NCBI GenBank assembly: GCA_020161015.1
Contig: JAIUOT010000057.1
Location: 1-64,000 of the forward strand
Direction: 5' to 3'
DNA: 64,000 nucleotides
Source of the DNA: Actinomycetota bacterium
GTDB taxonomy: Bacteria; Actinomycetota; Actinomycetes; Propionibacteriales; Propionibacteriaceae
The translations under genes and the position numbers were made by a program. Shown here in pieces: positions 1-8,026 of this stretch (the stretch's first letter is position 1; every line of letters begins with the position of its first letter). Below the pieces are notes generated by a model. That model ran no database searches. It saw only the letters and a program-made list of their open reading frames with translations, and was not told where the DNA came from.

Positions 1-356
1 CCGGCGACAGCCTTCTTCTTGCCCTTGCGGGTGCGGGCGTTGGTCCGGGTGCGCTGACCGCGGACGGGAAGGCCCATGCGATGACGACGGCCCTGGTAGG
101 AGCCGATCTCGATCTTGCGACGGATGTCTGCGGCCACGGCGCGACGGAGGTCACCCTCGGTCTCGTAGTTGGCCTCGATGTGGTCACGCAGGGCGACCAG
201 CTGCTCGTCGGTGAGTTGGTGGACACGGATGTCGCCACTGATCCCAGTGGCCGCCAGGGTCTCCTTGGCGCGGGTACGGCCGATGCCGAAAATGTAGGTG
301 AGGGCGATCTCGAGACGCTTCTCGCGCGGCAGATCGACCCCGATGAGGCGTGCCAT
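1..356 (-). CDS. rpsM: 30S ribosomal protein S13, 3' end cut by window
   Basis: Small-subunit head protein S13, which contacts the P-site tRNA and forms inter-subunit bridges. 118 codons are visible, starting [21 protein letters not shown]; the helix-hairpin part ([14 protein letters not shown]) and the basic C-terminal part ([16 protein letters not shown]) are clear. The family is about 122-126 residues, so only the last few residues and the stop lie outside the window. The ATG at 356 follows a weak purine run (AAAGG). It is the last visible gene of a minus-strand infA-rpmJ-rpsM run, the usual actinobacterial start of the alpha ribosomal cluster. Very secure. Confidence 0.98.
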   Translation of the reverse strand, partial: MARLIGVDLPREKRLEIALTYIFGIGRTRAKETLAATGISGDIRVHQLTDEQLVALRDHIEANYETEGDLRRAVAADIRRKIEIGSYQGRRHRMGLPVRGQRTRTNARTRKGKKKAVA

Positions 357-444
357 CAGGCGGTTACCTTTCAATGCTGTCGAGCCGGCGAACCGACTCG
401 CGAAGGTGTCTGGCGTGATGCGTCCCCTTGCCGCCTGGCATGGG

Positions 445-463
445 CCCCGGCCTTCGTCCGGGG
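445..463 (-). other. small hairpin in the rpsM leader
   Basis: CCCCGG and CCGGGG arms (6 bp) separated by 7 bases, in the 227-base gap between rpmJ and rpsM and therefore in the rpsM leader. It could be an attenuator-like or processing element, or chance in GC-rich DNA. No other structure in this gap is convincing. Confidence 0.3.
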
Positions 464-583
464 GTGTTTCACCGCCGTCCTGCTCGCGGTGTTGCTATCA
501 CGTTGGTGTGGTTATTCAGTTGTGTGGCCCGAGGGCCGGTGTTCCGCGTCCCGCGCTGGGCGGGCCTTGGATGAGCGTTCCGC

Positions 584-697
584 TCAGCCCTGGCGCTGCT
601 TGTGGCGCGGGTTGTCGCAGATCACCATCACGCGACCGTGCCGGCGGATCACCTTGCACTTGTCGCAGATCTTCTTGACGCTCGGCTGAACCTTCAT
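584..697 (-). CDS. rpmJ: 50S ribosomal protein L36
   Basis: 37-residue large-subunit protein beginning [20 protein letters not shown]. It carries the zinc-ribbon ligands CxxC (Cys11, Cys14), Cys27 and His32, so this is the zinc-binding (C+) form. The start is fixed by family length and by a GAGGAG Shine-Dalgarno 7 bases upstream. It lies between infA and rpsM, as in most actinobacteria. No oddities. Confidence 0.98.
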
Positions 698-773
698 CGA
701 GCAACTCCTCGATCATCGCCGAGCACAGGGATGCCCTGTGGTTCGGACTGGTGGTGGATTTCTAGCGGTCTTG

Positions 774-995
774 CTACCGGTGCCGGAAGACGATGCGTCC
801 ACGGCTCAGGTCGTAGGGGGACAGCTCCACGACCACCCGGTCGGCCGGAATGATGCGGATGTAGTGCTGCCGCATCTTGCCGCTGATGGTCGCGAGAACC
901 TTGTGCCCGTTGGCCAGTTCCACCCGGAACATGGCGTTGGGCAGGGCTTCGACGACGGTTCCCTCCAGTTCGAGGGCGCCTTCCTTCTTCGCCAT
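774..995 (-). CDS. infA: translation initiation factor IF-1
   Basis: 73-residue single OB-fold protein ([20 protein letters not shown]...) that binds the ribosomal A site during initiation. Length and sequence match the family exactly ([30 protein letters not shown]-like [18 protein letters not shown]). The internal ATG at 995 is chosen over a longer in-frame start because IF-1 always begins M(A)KK. A GGGAG lies only 2 bases before it, so Shine-Dalgarno spacing is poor. First gene of the ribosomal run; divergent from the oxidoreductase at 1153. Confidence 0.97.
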   Translation of the reverse strand: MAKKEGALELEGTVVEALPNAMFRVELANGHKVLATISGKMRQHYIRIIPADRVVVELSPYDLSRGRIVFRHR

Positions 996-1080
996 TACTC
1001 CCAATCGTTGAGTGTGTGTGGACGCACGCCCGTGCAGGCACAGGTCATGCAAGGGTCAAGACTACTTCACAAGCCCAAGC

Positions 1081-1097
1081 GGCCCCAAATCGGGGCC
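1081..1097. other. hairpin in the infA/oxidoreductase divergent region
   Basis: Inverted repeat GGCCCC-(5 bases)-GGGGCC between the divergent genes. There is no U-rich run on either side, so it is more likely a leader structure or protein site than a terminator. Confidence 0.3.
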
Positions 1098-1152
1098 GGC
1101 GACCACACCTTGCCGGGAATGCCGGCGGGATGCCTCCACGTTACCTGCTGTC

Positions 1153-2052
1153 ATGCGAGCAGTGGTCTTCGACAGCTACGGTCCCCCGGACGTCCTGCAC
1201 ACCGCGGAGGTGGCCGCACCCACCCCGGCACCGGGAAGCGTGCGGATCCGGGTGCGCGCGGCCGGGGTGAACCCCTTCGACTACAAGCAGCGCTCGGGGA
1301 TGATGTCCCGCGGCGCGGCACTCGAGGCACCGGTGGTGCCGGGCCTGGAGGCCGCCGGCGTCGTGGACGCGATCGGCGAGGGCGTCGAGGGGGTCGCCGT
1401 CGGCGACGAGGTGTTCGGCCTCGGCAGGGCGACCTACGCCGAGCAGGCGGTCCTCCGCGCCTGGGCACCGCTGCCGGCCGGCCTGGGCTTCACCGACGCT
1501 GCGGCCCTGTCGGTGGCGGGCGAGACGACGATCCGGATGCTCGACGTGCTGCGTCCGGCGCCGGGCGCGACGGTGCTCGTGCACGGGGCGGCGGGCGGTG
1601 TCGGCCAGGCGGCCGTGCAGATCGCCGTCGCGAACGGGCTGCGGGTGATCGGGACGGCGAGCACGCACAACCACGACTGGCTCCGGGAACTCGGCGCCGA
1701 GCCGGTGGCCTACGGCGAGGGGCTGGTGGAGCGCGTGCGCGCACTGGCCCCGGACGGCGTCGACGGCGTCCTCGACACGGCCGGCAGCCAGCTGGACGAC
1801 CTCATCGCGATCGCGGGATCGCCGGCGAAGGTCGTCACCATCGCCAACTACACCGCGGCGGAGCGCGGCGTCCACGTCACCGGGGGCGGGGGCGACGCGT
1901 CCGCGGCCCTGGCCACCGTGGCCGGCCTGGCCGCGTCCGGACGCCTGCGGGTGCGGGTCGTCCGCACGCTCCCGCTGGAGCAGGCCGCGGAGGCCCACAC
2001 CCTGAGCGAGGCGCGCAGTTCCGGCGGGAAGATCGTGCTGACCGTGAGTTGA
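1153..2052 (+). CDS. NADPH:quinone oxidoreductase-like zinc-free MDR alcohol dehydrogenase
   Basis: 299-residue medium-chain dehydrogenase/reductase. It shows the N-terminal GroES-like fold (GPPDVL, RAAGVNPFDYKQRSG), the substrate-domain loop (VPGLEAAGVVDAIGEGVEGVAVGDEVFGL) and the nucleotide-binding loop VHGAAGGVGQAAVQ near residues 140-153. The zinc ligands of true alcohol dehydrogenases are absent, as in the quinone-oxidoreductase/zeta-crystallin subfamily. It probably reduces quinones or enones with NADPH; the substrate is unknown. The ATG at 1153 gives the normal N-terminus; a longer in-frame start at 1012 would add an unrelated 47 residues. Single gene, divergent from infA. Confidence 0.85.
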   Translation: MRAVVFDSYGPPDVLHTAEVAAPTPAPGSVRIRVRAAGVNPFDYKQRSGMMSRGAALEAPVVPGLEAAGVVDAIGEGVEGVAVGDEVFGLGRATYAEQAVLRAWAPLPAGLGFTDAAALSVAGETTIRMLDVLRPAPGATVLVHGAAGGVGQAAVQIAVANGLRVIGTASTHNHDWLRELGAEPVAYGEGLVERVRALAPDGVDGVLDTAGSQLDDLIAIAGSPAKVVTIANYTAAERGVHVTGGGGDASAALATVAGLAASGRLRVRVVRTLPLEQAAEAHTLSEARSSGGKIVLTVS

Positions 2053-2062
2053 GCGTTCCCTG

Positions 2063-2086
2063 CTGCGCCGCGGGAGTGCGGCGTAG
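2063..2086 (+). terminator. possible terminator hairpin after the oxidoreductase
   Basis: CTGCGCCGC and GCGGCGTAG arms (8 of 9 pairs) around a 6-base loop, 11 bases after the stop at 2052. No U-tract follows. The hairpin lies between this gene and the helD-like gene. Confidence 0.4.
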
Positions 2087-2122
2087 ACTTGTCCGTCGCG
2101 CACCTTTGCAGAAGGACACCAC

Positions 2123-4312
2123 GTGGATTCACCCTCGTCACCCCCGAGCGACCTCGCGAGGGAGCTGGCCATCGAGCAGGCGCACGTAGACCTCGTCTAC
2201 GAGCACCTCGAGGAGGCCACCCGCTCGGCCCGCAAGGTGGCATCCCAGGGCCAGGACCTGTACCGGTCCGACCGTGAGACCTGGGTTCGCGAGGAGGACG
2301 GCACCGCCCTGTTCGAGCGCGACGCGTTCGCTTTCCAGGCCGCACGCCGGCTCGCCATCCTCGACGCAGAGCACGAGGGACTCGTGTTCGGCCGCCTCGA
2401 CCACACCGACGGCGAGACCCGCTACATCGGCCGGATCGGCGTCCGCGACGCCGACTACGAGCCGCTGGTGATCGACTGGCGGGCGCGCGCAGCGGAGCCG
2501 TTCTACCGCGCCACCGCCACCGACCCGATGGGCGTGGTGCGCCGGCGGGTGCTGCGCTGCCGCAACGACATCGTCGTCGGCATCGAGGACGACCTGCTCG
2601 ACAGCAACCACGGCGGCGACGACCTGGTGATCATCGGCGAGGGCGCCCTGATGGCCGCCCTGAAGCGCGCCCGCGGCCCGCGCATGCGCGACATCGTCGC
2701 GACGATCCAGGCCGAGCAGGACGAGGCGATCCGCGCCGAGCACGCGGGCGTCACGGTCATCTCCGGCGGCCCGGGCACAGGCAAGACCGTGGTCGCGCTG
2801 CACCGGGCGGCCTACCTGCTGTACTCCAACCGGCGCCGGTTCGAGCGCGGAGGGATCCTCGTGGTCGGCCCGAGCGGGCTGTTCATGGACTACATCGAGC
2901 GGGTGCTGCCGTCCCTCGGCGAGGACTCGGTGACACTGCGTCCGATCGGCGGGGTGGCTGTCGACACGCTCGGCTTCAGCGCGTCCCGCAACGACGCCGC
3001 CGAGGCCGCGGCGATCAAGGGCAGCCTGCGGATGGTGCCGCTGCTGAAGCGCCTGGTGAACCTGCCGCTGCTCGACCCGGGCGCGGACCAGCCGCCGCTC
3101 CGGGTGACGGTGAAGGGCGAGGCGCTGACGCTCGACGCCGCCACGCTCGGCCGGATCCGCCGCGACGTGCTCACCCGCACGCGGGCGAACGCCGGGCGCC
3201 CCGCGGCGGAGACCGCGGTGATGGCCGCGCTGTACGAGCGGCTGCCGGGCGACCTCGAGCTCGACCTGCCCACGATGACCGAACTGGTGAAGGACTCCGC
3301 GCTCTACCGGATGTTCCTCCAGGCGTGGTGGCCCGACCTGACCGCCACCGACGTGCTGCGCCGGCTGGCGTCGCCGCAGGTGGTGGCGCGCGTGGGCGAG
3401 GGCATCCTCGACGGGACCGAGCAGGGCGCCCTCGCTGCGTCCTTCGCGTTCGCCGACTGGTCGGTGGCGGACGTGGCGCTCCTCGACGAACTGGTCTCCA
3501 TGCTGGGGCCGATCGACGACTCCGAGGAGCCTGAGGAGCCGCTGCTGTTCCTGCCGGACGGGACGGAGATCACCGAGGTGGTGACGACGGCGGACCGGCT
3601 GCGCACCGTCCGCGAGCACGACCCCCAGGCCGACCTGCACGACACGTTCACGCACCTGCTCGTCGACGAGGCGCAGGACATCAGCCCCATGCAGTGGCGG
3701 ATGCTGCGTCGGCGCGGGTCCCAGGCGAGCTGGACGATCGTCGGCGACCCCGCGCAGAGCAGCTGGCCCGACCCGGCGGAGTCCGAGCGCGCGCTGGCCG
3801 ACCTGATCGGTTCCGCGCCGAACCGCCGGTACCGGCTCTCCACCAACTACCGCAGCCCCGCGGAGGTGTTCGAGCTGGCCGCGAAGGTGGTCCGTCCGGC
3901 CTTCCCGGACGCCGACCTGCCGGTGGCCGTCCGCTCCACCGGCGTGGAGCCCGCATTGCTCGCGGTGCCGGAGGAGGCGCTGGTCGCCGAACTCGACCGG
4001 GTGCTGGCCGACCTGGCCGGACTCGTGGAGGGGACGATCGGCGTGATCGCCGCGCCGTCACGGCTCGACGCTCTGGCCGGTGCGGAACTGCCGTCCGTGG
4101 ACGGCGAGGCGGGACGGATCACGTTCCTCACCCCGCTGAACGCCAAGGGCCTGGAGTACGACGCGGTCGTGGTGGTCGGTCCGGACGAGATCGTCACGGA
4201 GTCGCCGGGCGGCGTCCGCGTCCTCTACGTCGCGCTCACCCGGCCGACGCAGCGGCTGGTGACGATCGATGTGGGGCGATCTCCCGGAGCCTGGCGAGAA
4301 TCTCTGCGGTAG
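2123..4312 (+). CDS. HelD/HelR-like RNA-polymerase-associated SF1 motor ATPase
   Basis: 729-residue UvrD/Rep-type ATPase of the HelD family, which removes stalled RNA polymerase from nucleic acid; actinobacterial members (HelR) can protect RNA polymerase from rifamycins. An N-terminal helical arm opens the protein (DLARELAIEQAHVDLVYEHL). Walker A GGPGTGKTVVALHR is near residues 213-226, Walker B LLVDEAQDISPMQW near 511, and the C-terminal helicase motifs KGLEYDAVVVV (about 674) and VALTRPTQRLV (about 702) follow. The GTG start at 2123 has AGAAGGAC upstream. The last 77 bases overlap the 3' end of the convergent metF. Length fits the actinobacterial class. A role in rifamycin tolerance is inference; I saw no recognisable rifamycin-associated element upstream. 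Confidence 0.9.
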   Translation: MDSPSSPPSDLARELAIEQAHVDLVYEHLEEATRSARKVASQGQDLYRSDRETWVREEDGTALFERDAFAFQAARRLAILDAEHEGLVFGRLDHTDGETRYIGRIGVRDADYEPLVIDWRARAAEPFYRATATDPMGVVRRRVLRCRNDIVVGIEDDLLDSNHGGDDLVIIGEGALMAALKRARGPRMRDIVATIQAEQDEAIRAEHAGVTVISGGPGTGKTVVALHRAAYLLYSNRRRFERGGILVVGPSGLFMDYIERVLPSLGEDSVTLRPIGGVAVDTLGFSASRNDAAEAAAIKGSLRMVPLLKRLVNLPLLDPGADQPPLRVTVKGEALTLDAATLGRIRRDVLTRTRANAGRPAAETAVMAALYERLPGDLELDLPTMTELVKDSALYRMFLQAWWPDLTATDVLRRLASPQVVARVGEGILDGTEQGALAASFAFADWSVADVALLDELVSMLGPIDDSEEPEEPLLFLPDGTEITEVVTTADRLRTVREHDPQADLHDTFTHLLVDEAQDISPMQWRMLRRRGSQASWTIVGDPAQSSWPDPAESERALADLIGSAPNRRYRLSTNYRSPAEVFELAAKVVRPAFPDADLPVAVRSTGVEPALLAVPEEALVAELDRVLADLAGLVEGTIGVIAAPSRLDALAGAELPSVDGEAGRITFLTPLNAKGLEYDAVVVVGPDEIVTESPGGVRVLYVALTRPTQRLVTIDVGRSPGAWRESLR

Positions 4313-5162
4313 CCCGCGAGCGGTTCTGGGTGAAGAACTGCAGCCCCGGCGCACCGCCGGCCAGCAGCCGGTCGCAGAGCTCGACCGCGATGTCGACCCC
4401 CACCCGGCGCACCGCTGCGGGGTCGTCGGCGACGGCGTGCAGCCGGTCGACGACGACGCGGGGCAGGTCGGCGCCGGAGAAGGTGGCCATGCGCTCGATC
4501 TGGCGCACATTGGTGACCGGCATGATGCCGGCGATGACCGGCAGGCGGCAGCCCAGGGCCCGCACCCGCTCGACGAGGCGGAAGTAGGCGTCGGCGTCGA
4601 AGAAGAGCTGGGTGATCGCGAACTCGGCGCCGGCCTGCTCCTTCTCCGCGAGGATCCGGGCGTCGAGGTCGAGGTCGAAGTGCTCGGGGTGCCCGTCGGG
4701 GAAGGCGGCCACGCCCACGCAGAAGTCGCCGCTGGCCTTCACCAGCCGGACGAGGTCGGTGGCGTGGTCGAGCCCGTCCGGGTGCCGCTCCCAGGGGGCG
4801 GAGGGGCCGCCGGGCGGGTCGCCGCGGACCGCGAGGATGTGCCGGACGCCGGCGTCGGCGTAGGCGTCCAGGGCCCCGCGGAGGTCGGCGACCGACTGGC
4901 TGACGCAGGTGAGGTGGCCCATGGTGAGCGCCGAGGTGCGCTGCCGGATCAGGCGGGTGGCGTCGATGGTGCGGGCCCGGGTGGAGCCGGAGGCGCCGTA
5001 GGTGACGGAGACGAAGTCGGGGTGGAGCGGGTCGAGTCCGGCGATCGCGTCGAGGAGCTGCGCCTGGCCGGCGTCGTCCTTGGGCGGGAAGAACTCGAAC
5101 GACATCGTGGCGTGGTCGCCTGCGGCGAGCACGTCGGCGATGGTCGGTTCGGGTCCGGGCAT
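4236..5162 (-). CDS. metF: methylenetetrahydrofolate reductase
   Basis: 308-residue TIM-barrel flavoprotein reducing 5,10-methylene-THF to 5-methyl-THF for methionine synthesis. Visible motifs: SFEFFPPKDDAG (catalytic Glu), FVSVTYGASGSTR, TMGHLTCVSQS, ILAVRGDPPGG, FAITQLFFDADAYFRLVERVRALG and PVIAGIMPVTN. ATG at 5162, preceded by TACCCT 7 bases upstream, suggests a leaderless mRNA. Divergent from the polyprenyl synthase, the same arrangement as the metF-like Rv2172c and idsA2 in M. tuberculosis. Its 3' end runs 77 bases into the convergent helD-like gene. Confidence 0.95.
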   Translation of the reverse strand: MPGPEPTIADVLAAGDHATMSFEFFPPKDDAGQAQLLDAIAGLDPLHPDFVSVTYGASGSTRARTIDATRLIRQRTSALTMGHLTCVSQSVADLRGALDAYADAGVRHILAVRGDPPGGPSAPWERHPDGLDHATDLVRLVKASGDFCVGVAAFPDGHPEHFDLDLDARILAEKEQAGAEFAITQLFFDADAYFRLVERVRALGCRLPVIAGIMPVTNVRQIERMATFSGADLPRVVVDRLHAVADDPAAVRRVGVDIAVELCDRLLAGGAPGLQFFTQNRSRATAEILARLREIAPHRSSPAAASAG

Positions 5163-5169
5163 GGGGGCA

Positions 5170-5207
5170 AGGGTAGGCGAGCGCCTGCGCGCGGGGCAGT
5201 CTAGGCT
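5170..5207. promoter_or_regulatory. divergent leaderless promoters, metF / polyprenyl synthase
   Basis: Minus strand: TACCCT at 5175-5170, 7 bases before the metF ATG. Plus strand: TAGGCT at 5202-5207, 6 bases before the polyprenyl synthase GTG. Neither gene has a Shine-Dalgarno, so transcription probably begins at the start codons. Confidence 0.6.
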
Positions 5208-5213
5208 CAGACC

Positions 5214-6311
5214 GTGGTCACCCTGGACGCCGCCGACCCGCTGTCGGACCCGCTGCGCGCCGCCGTCGGCGACGCGCTGGCCGCCTTCCTCGACTCGCGC
5301 GGACGGGCGCTCGGCACGCTCGGGCCCGAGGTGGACGACCTGGTCCGGCTGGCCGCGGTGTTCACCGACGGCGGCAAGCGGCTGCGTCCGGCGTTCTGCT
5401 GCTGGGGCTACCTGGCCGCGACCGGCGGCAGCCGGGTGCCGGACTGGGTGGTGCGCGCCGCCGCGAGCCTCGACCTTTTGCATGTGAGCGCGCTGGTGCA
5501 TGACGACGTCATGGACGGCTCCCGCACCCGCCGGGGCCTGCCGGCGGCGCACGTGCAGCTCGCCGCGCGGCACGCCGCGGCCGGCGGCAGGGGCGGCTCG
5601 GAGGAGTTCGGCCGGGCCGGGGCGATCCTGCTCGGCGACCTGCTGCTGATGTGGTCGGTGGAGCTGTTCAACGAGTGTGGGGCGCCGTCGGGCGCCCTGG
5701 CTGCGGCGCAGCCGCTGCTGGCGTCGATGCGTGCGGAGGTGACGGGCGGGCAGTACCTGGACATCACCGCGCAGACGCGCTCGCCGCTGGACGCGCGCAC
5801 CGACCCCGCGTCCGTCGTCGCGCAGGTGCGGCGGGTGGTGGAGTACAAGACCGCGCGGTACACGGTGATCCGTCCGCTGCAGATCGGGGCGGCGCTGGGC
5901 GGTGCGGACGCCGTCCTGCTCGACCGTCTGGAGCGTTACGGCTCACCGCTGGGCAGGGCGTTCCAGTACCGCGACGACGTGCTCGGCGTGTTCGGCGACG
6001 AGGCGGTCACCGGCAAGCCGGCCGGGGACGACCTGCGCGAGGGCAAGCTGACCGTGCTCATCGCCAACGCCATGGCCGGCAGCGGCGAGGAGGCCGCCGC
6101 GCGGCTGGACGCGCTGCTCGGCAGGGAGCTCAGCGACGCCGAGGTCGCGGAGGCGCGGGCGCTGATCGTCGCGTCCGGTGCGCGGGAGGCGGCCGAGGCG
6201 GAGATCGAGGCGGCGTCCGGCGAGGCACGGGCCGCGCTGGTCGGGTTGGGCGACCTCGCGTCTCGTGGCCTGGACGCCCTCGTCGACCTGGCGACGCGTC
6301 GCGACGCGTGA
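5214..6311 (+). CDS. polyprenyl (geranylgeranyl-type) diphosphate synthase
   Basis: 365-residue all-helical trans-prenyltransferase that condenses isopentenyl diphosphate onto allylic diphosphates. The first Asp-rich motif is LVHDDVMDGSRTRRG (DDxxD, near residues 99-103) with the conserved GGKRLRP upstream; the second is FQYRDDVLGVFGDEAVTGKPAGDDLREGK. This fits the actinobacterial IdsA/GrcC group; product chain length cannot be read safely, though the bulky residues before the first DDxxD favour shorter chains. GTG start with a leaderless-type promoter. Synteny with metF and pknL matches idsA2 of mycobacteria. It may supply menaquinone or carotenoid precursors (inference). Confidence 0.92.
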   Translation: MVTLDAADPLSDPLRAAVGDALAAFLDSRGRALGTLGPEVDDLVRLAAVFTDGGKRLRPAFCCWGYLAATGGSRVPDWVVRAAASLDLLHVSALVHDDVMDGSRTRRGLPAAHVQLAARHAAAGGRGGSEEFGRAGAILLGDLLLMWSVELFNECGAPSGALAAAQPLLASMRAEVTGGQYLDITAQTRSPLDARTDPASVVAQVRRVVEYKTARYTVIRPLQIGAALGGADAVLLDRLERYGSPLGRAFQYRDDVLGVFGDEAVTGKPAGDDLREGKLTVLIANAMAGSGEEAAARLDALLGRELSDAEVAEARALIVASGAREAAEAEIEAASGEARAALVGLGDLASRGLDALVDLATRRDA

Positions 6312-6382
6312 GGCGTTCGTTCGCCGGTGGCGAGGCGTCGCCCGGTTCCGGTTCTGATCGGCGTCCCTGCTCGTCTGCCTGC

Positions 6383-7192
6383 TCAGCGGACCACGAGGGC
6401 GTTCAGCTCGCCGACCGCGAGGGCCCGGGTGGCGGTGTAGCTGCCGGGAAGGCTCCCCGAGGCGCCCAGCGCCGACCAGCCGATCCGCCAGTTGGTGGTC
6501 GCGGTGACCGTGTAGCTGCCCTTCGGCAGTGACGCCTTCTCGTAGGTGTAGCCGCAGTCCGGAGAGGCCGTTCCGGGCCTGGCCGTGCGGGGGTAGGCGC
6601 GGGTGGCCGTGCAGGTCACGGTGTGGCCGTCCCCCATGTCGAAGGTGGTCGAGAGCCAGGTCGCACGCAGCGTGAACGTGATGCCGTACGCCCGCACCCT
6701 GCTGGTGACGGTTCGGGGGCCGTCCGTCCACAGCCACAGCGGGTAGCCGACAGCGGCCATCTTCCACTCGTTCGCCTCCGGGTCAGGACCGAATTGCGGG
6801 GTGGGGTCGGGCAGTTGCAGCCGCACGATCAGCGTGCGCGCCATCGCGCTCAGGTCGAGCATCAACTGCGCCCGCGACGGCTTCGTGCTCTCCGTCGGCG
6901 TGGTGCACGAGAAGGCCTGGTTCATCCGTCGGCAGGCTCCGATGAACGCGCGCCACTGTTCAGCGGTGAGCTTGGGTTCTGGGGAGTTGCTCGGCGCTTT
7001 CGCACGATTGTCGGATTCTCCCGAGCCTCCGCTAGCCTTTCGTCGCGGTCGCGAAATATCTAGGCGACCTTGGTAGCTACCTTGGCTGCCTTCAACAGTC
7101 ACGTCTCCCGATCCGCCGTCAGCGGTGGCCATTGGTGCGGGACCGAGGGCCACCAGACCCGCTAACACCAAAGCCATGGTCAACCTGCGCAC
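6383..7192 (-). CDS. secreted protein of unknown function
   Basis: 269 residues with a clear Sec signal peptide (MRRLTMALVLAGLVALGPAPMATADGG). After a Ser/Gly/Lys-rich linker comes a conserved-looking globular part with LWLWTDGPRTVTSRVRAYG, DMGDGHTVTCTATRAYP and SPDCGYTYEKASLPKGSYTVTATTNWRIGW. I recognise this pattern only as a secreted actinobacterial family without assigned function. The GTG start is preceded by AGGAGG and overlaps the end of the upstream lipoprotein gene by 13 bases, so the two are translationally coupled. An in-frame ATG at 7177 is the alternative start. Cys residues in the mature part could form disulfides. Confidence 0.75.
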   Translation of the reverse strand: MRRLTMALVLAGLVALGPAPMATADGGSGDVTVEGSQGSYQGRLDISRPRRKASGGSGESDNRAKAPSNSPEPKLTAEQWRAFIGACRRMNQAFSCTTPTESTKPSRAQLMLDLSAMARTLIVRLQLPDPTPQFGPDPEANEWKMAAVGYPLWLWTDGPRTVTSRVRAYGITFTLRATWLSTTFDMGDGHTVTCTATRAYPRTARPGTASPDCGYTYEKASLPKGSYTVTATTNWRIGWSALGASGSLPGSYTATRALAVGELNALVVR

Positions 7193-7767
7193 TTGCCCTC
7201 CTCCTGACCATCGGCGCCTTGGATCTTCAGAACGCCGTCAAACCGGCCGAAGTAGAGCAGATCCTCAATCAAATACCCCGGACCGACCTTCTTGCCGTGC
7301 TCAAGAACCGTTGTTGACCGCGCGTCGACGCAAGCTGTCATTGCCACGATCGAAGACTCCTTGGATACCCCGGCTCTGCGCTGAATGGACACAAGTCGGA
7401 TCTCACCACCCTCCAGCCGCCGAGAGTCCGCCTTCAGTGACCGGTACAAAGCCATCGAGTCGCTTAGGAAGGCCCCTGTTGTTGTTTCAAGGAGCGTCTG
7501 AGTTGGTTCCGCGACCCCACCGGAACGGAAGATCCGAACGTCCTCGGCGAAGAACCTCCGGTACACAGCCTCGGCCTCGGCGTAGAGCTTGTCCTTGGCC
7601 ACCATCTCGTCGTACTGCTGCTGCGAGCAGCTGAACTCCGCGCCTCCGGCCTCGGGCGTGCACGCGTAGGTGGGCACCGGCGTCGGAGGGGGCGCGGCCG
7701 GCTGGCACCCCGCCAGAAGGCAGGCAGCGAACAGTGTCACTGCGAGTCGCCCGGGCCAAGACAGCAT
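7180..7767 (-). CDS. lipoprotein of unknown function
   Basis: 195-residue lipoprotein: signal peptide MLSWPGRLAVTLFAACLLAGC with lipobox LAGC (Cys21), a Pro-rich linker, then a soluble domain of about 150 residues (YDEMVAKDKLYAEAEAVYRRFFAEDVRIFRSGG..., MTACVDARSTTVLEHGKKVGPG). The domain shape resembles SnoaL/NTF2-like lipoproteins, but that is a guess. ATG at 7767 is chosen because AGGAGGT sits just upstream; a GTG at 7800 would put 11 residues before the signal. First gene of a two-gene unit with the secreted protein at 6383-7192. Divergent from the DnaA-box region. Confidence 0.75.
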   Translation of the reverse strand: MLSWPGRLAVTLFAACLLAGCQPAAPPPTPVPTYACTPEAGGAEFSCSQQQYDEMVAKDKLYAEAEAVYRRFFAEDVRIFRSGGVAEPTQTLLETTTGAFLSDSMALYRSLKADSRRLEGGEIRLVSIQRRAGVSKESSIVAMTACVDARSTTVLEHGKKVGPGYLIEDLLYFGRFDGVLKIQGADGQEEGKCAG

Positions 7768-7833
7768 GGGTACCTCCTGGGGGTGGCAGGAGTCTGGCAC
7801 AGCCGCACCCCCTCGAAACAGGCCCCGAGGCGG

Positions 7834-7977
7834 TTATCCACACCAATCCCCGGAAAGTCGTGCACTTGTCCACAACCGCCGGGCGACGGGCGCGCGGATG
7901 GCTCCAGCTCCGGCTGATGTCAAGGGCAGGAGGCCGAATGTGGACAACTTCGTCCATTCAAAACCCCTTGTGGATAA
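7834..7977. promoter_or_regulatory. cluster of four DnaA-box-like 9-mers, two facing two
   Basis: TTATCCACA at 7834-7842 and TTGTCCACA at 7866-7874 on the plus strand; the same two 9-mers inverted (TGTGGACAA at 7939-7947, TGTGGATAA at 7969-7977). The first matches the DnaA-box consensus exactly. Outer and inner boxes form a nested symmetry, with start-to-start spacings of 32 and 30 bases on the two sides. The cluster lies in the 259-base region between the lipoprotein and the DUF222-HNH gene, about 40 bases upstream of the latter's -10 hexamer. It could bind DnaA or a protein that mimics its specificity. Confidence 0.7.
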
Positions 7978-8014
7978 CCACTTTCCGGGTGCAGGAACTG
8001 TCAGTGGGGGCTCT

Positions 8015-8020
8015 TAGCGT
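8015..8020 (+). promoter_or_regulatory. -10 hexamer of the DUF222-HNH gene
   Basis: TAGCGT, 6 bases before the ATG at 8027, with no Shine-Dalgarno: a leaderless-type promoter just downstream of the DnaA-box-like cluster. Confidence 0.5.
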
Positions 8021-8026
8021 GAGGTT

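Noticed and set aside
738..2189. Long Arg/Gly-rich open frame overlapping infA and the oxidoreductase
   Set aside because: Composition is typical of a GC-rich shadow frame, no recognisable domain, and it conflicts with two well-supported genes.
2138..3655. 505-codon minus-strand frame inside the helD-like gene
   Set aside because: Antisense shadow rich in Arg/His/Ala repeats; the plus-strand frame has all helicase motifs.
7834..7977. Chromosomal origin of replication
   Set aside because: No dnaA, dnaN or AT-rich unwinding region nearby and only four boxes; a secondary site is more likely.
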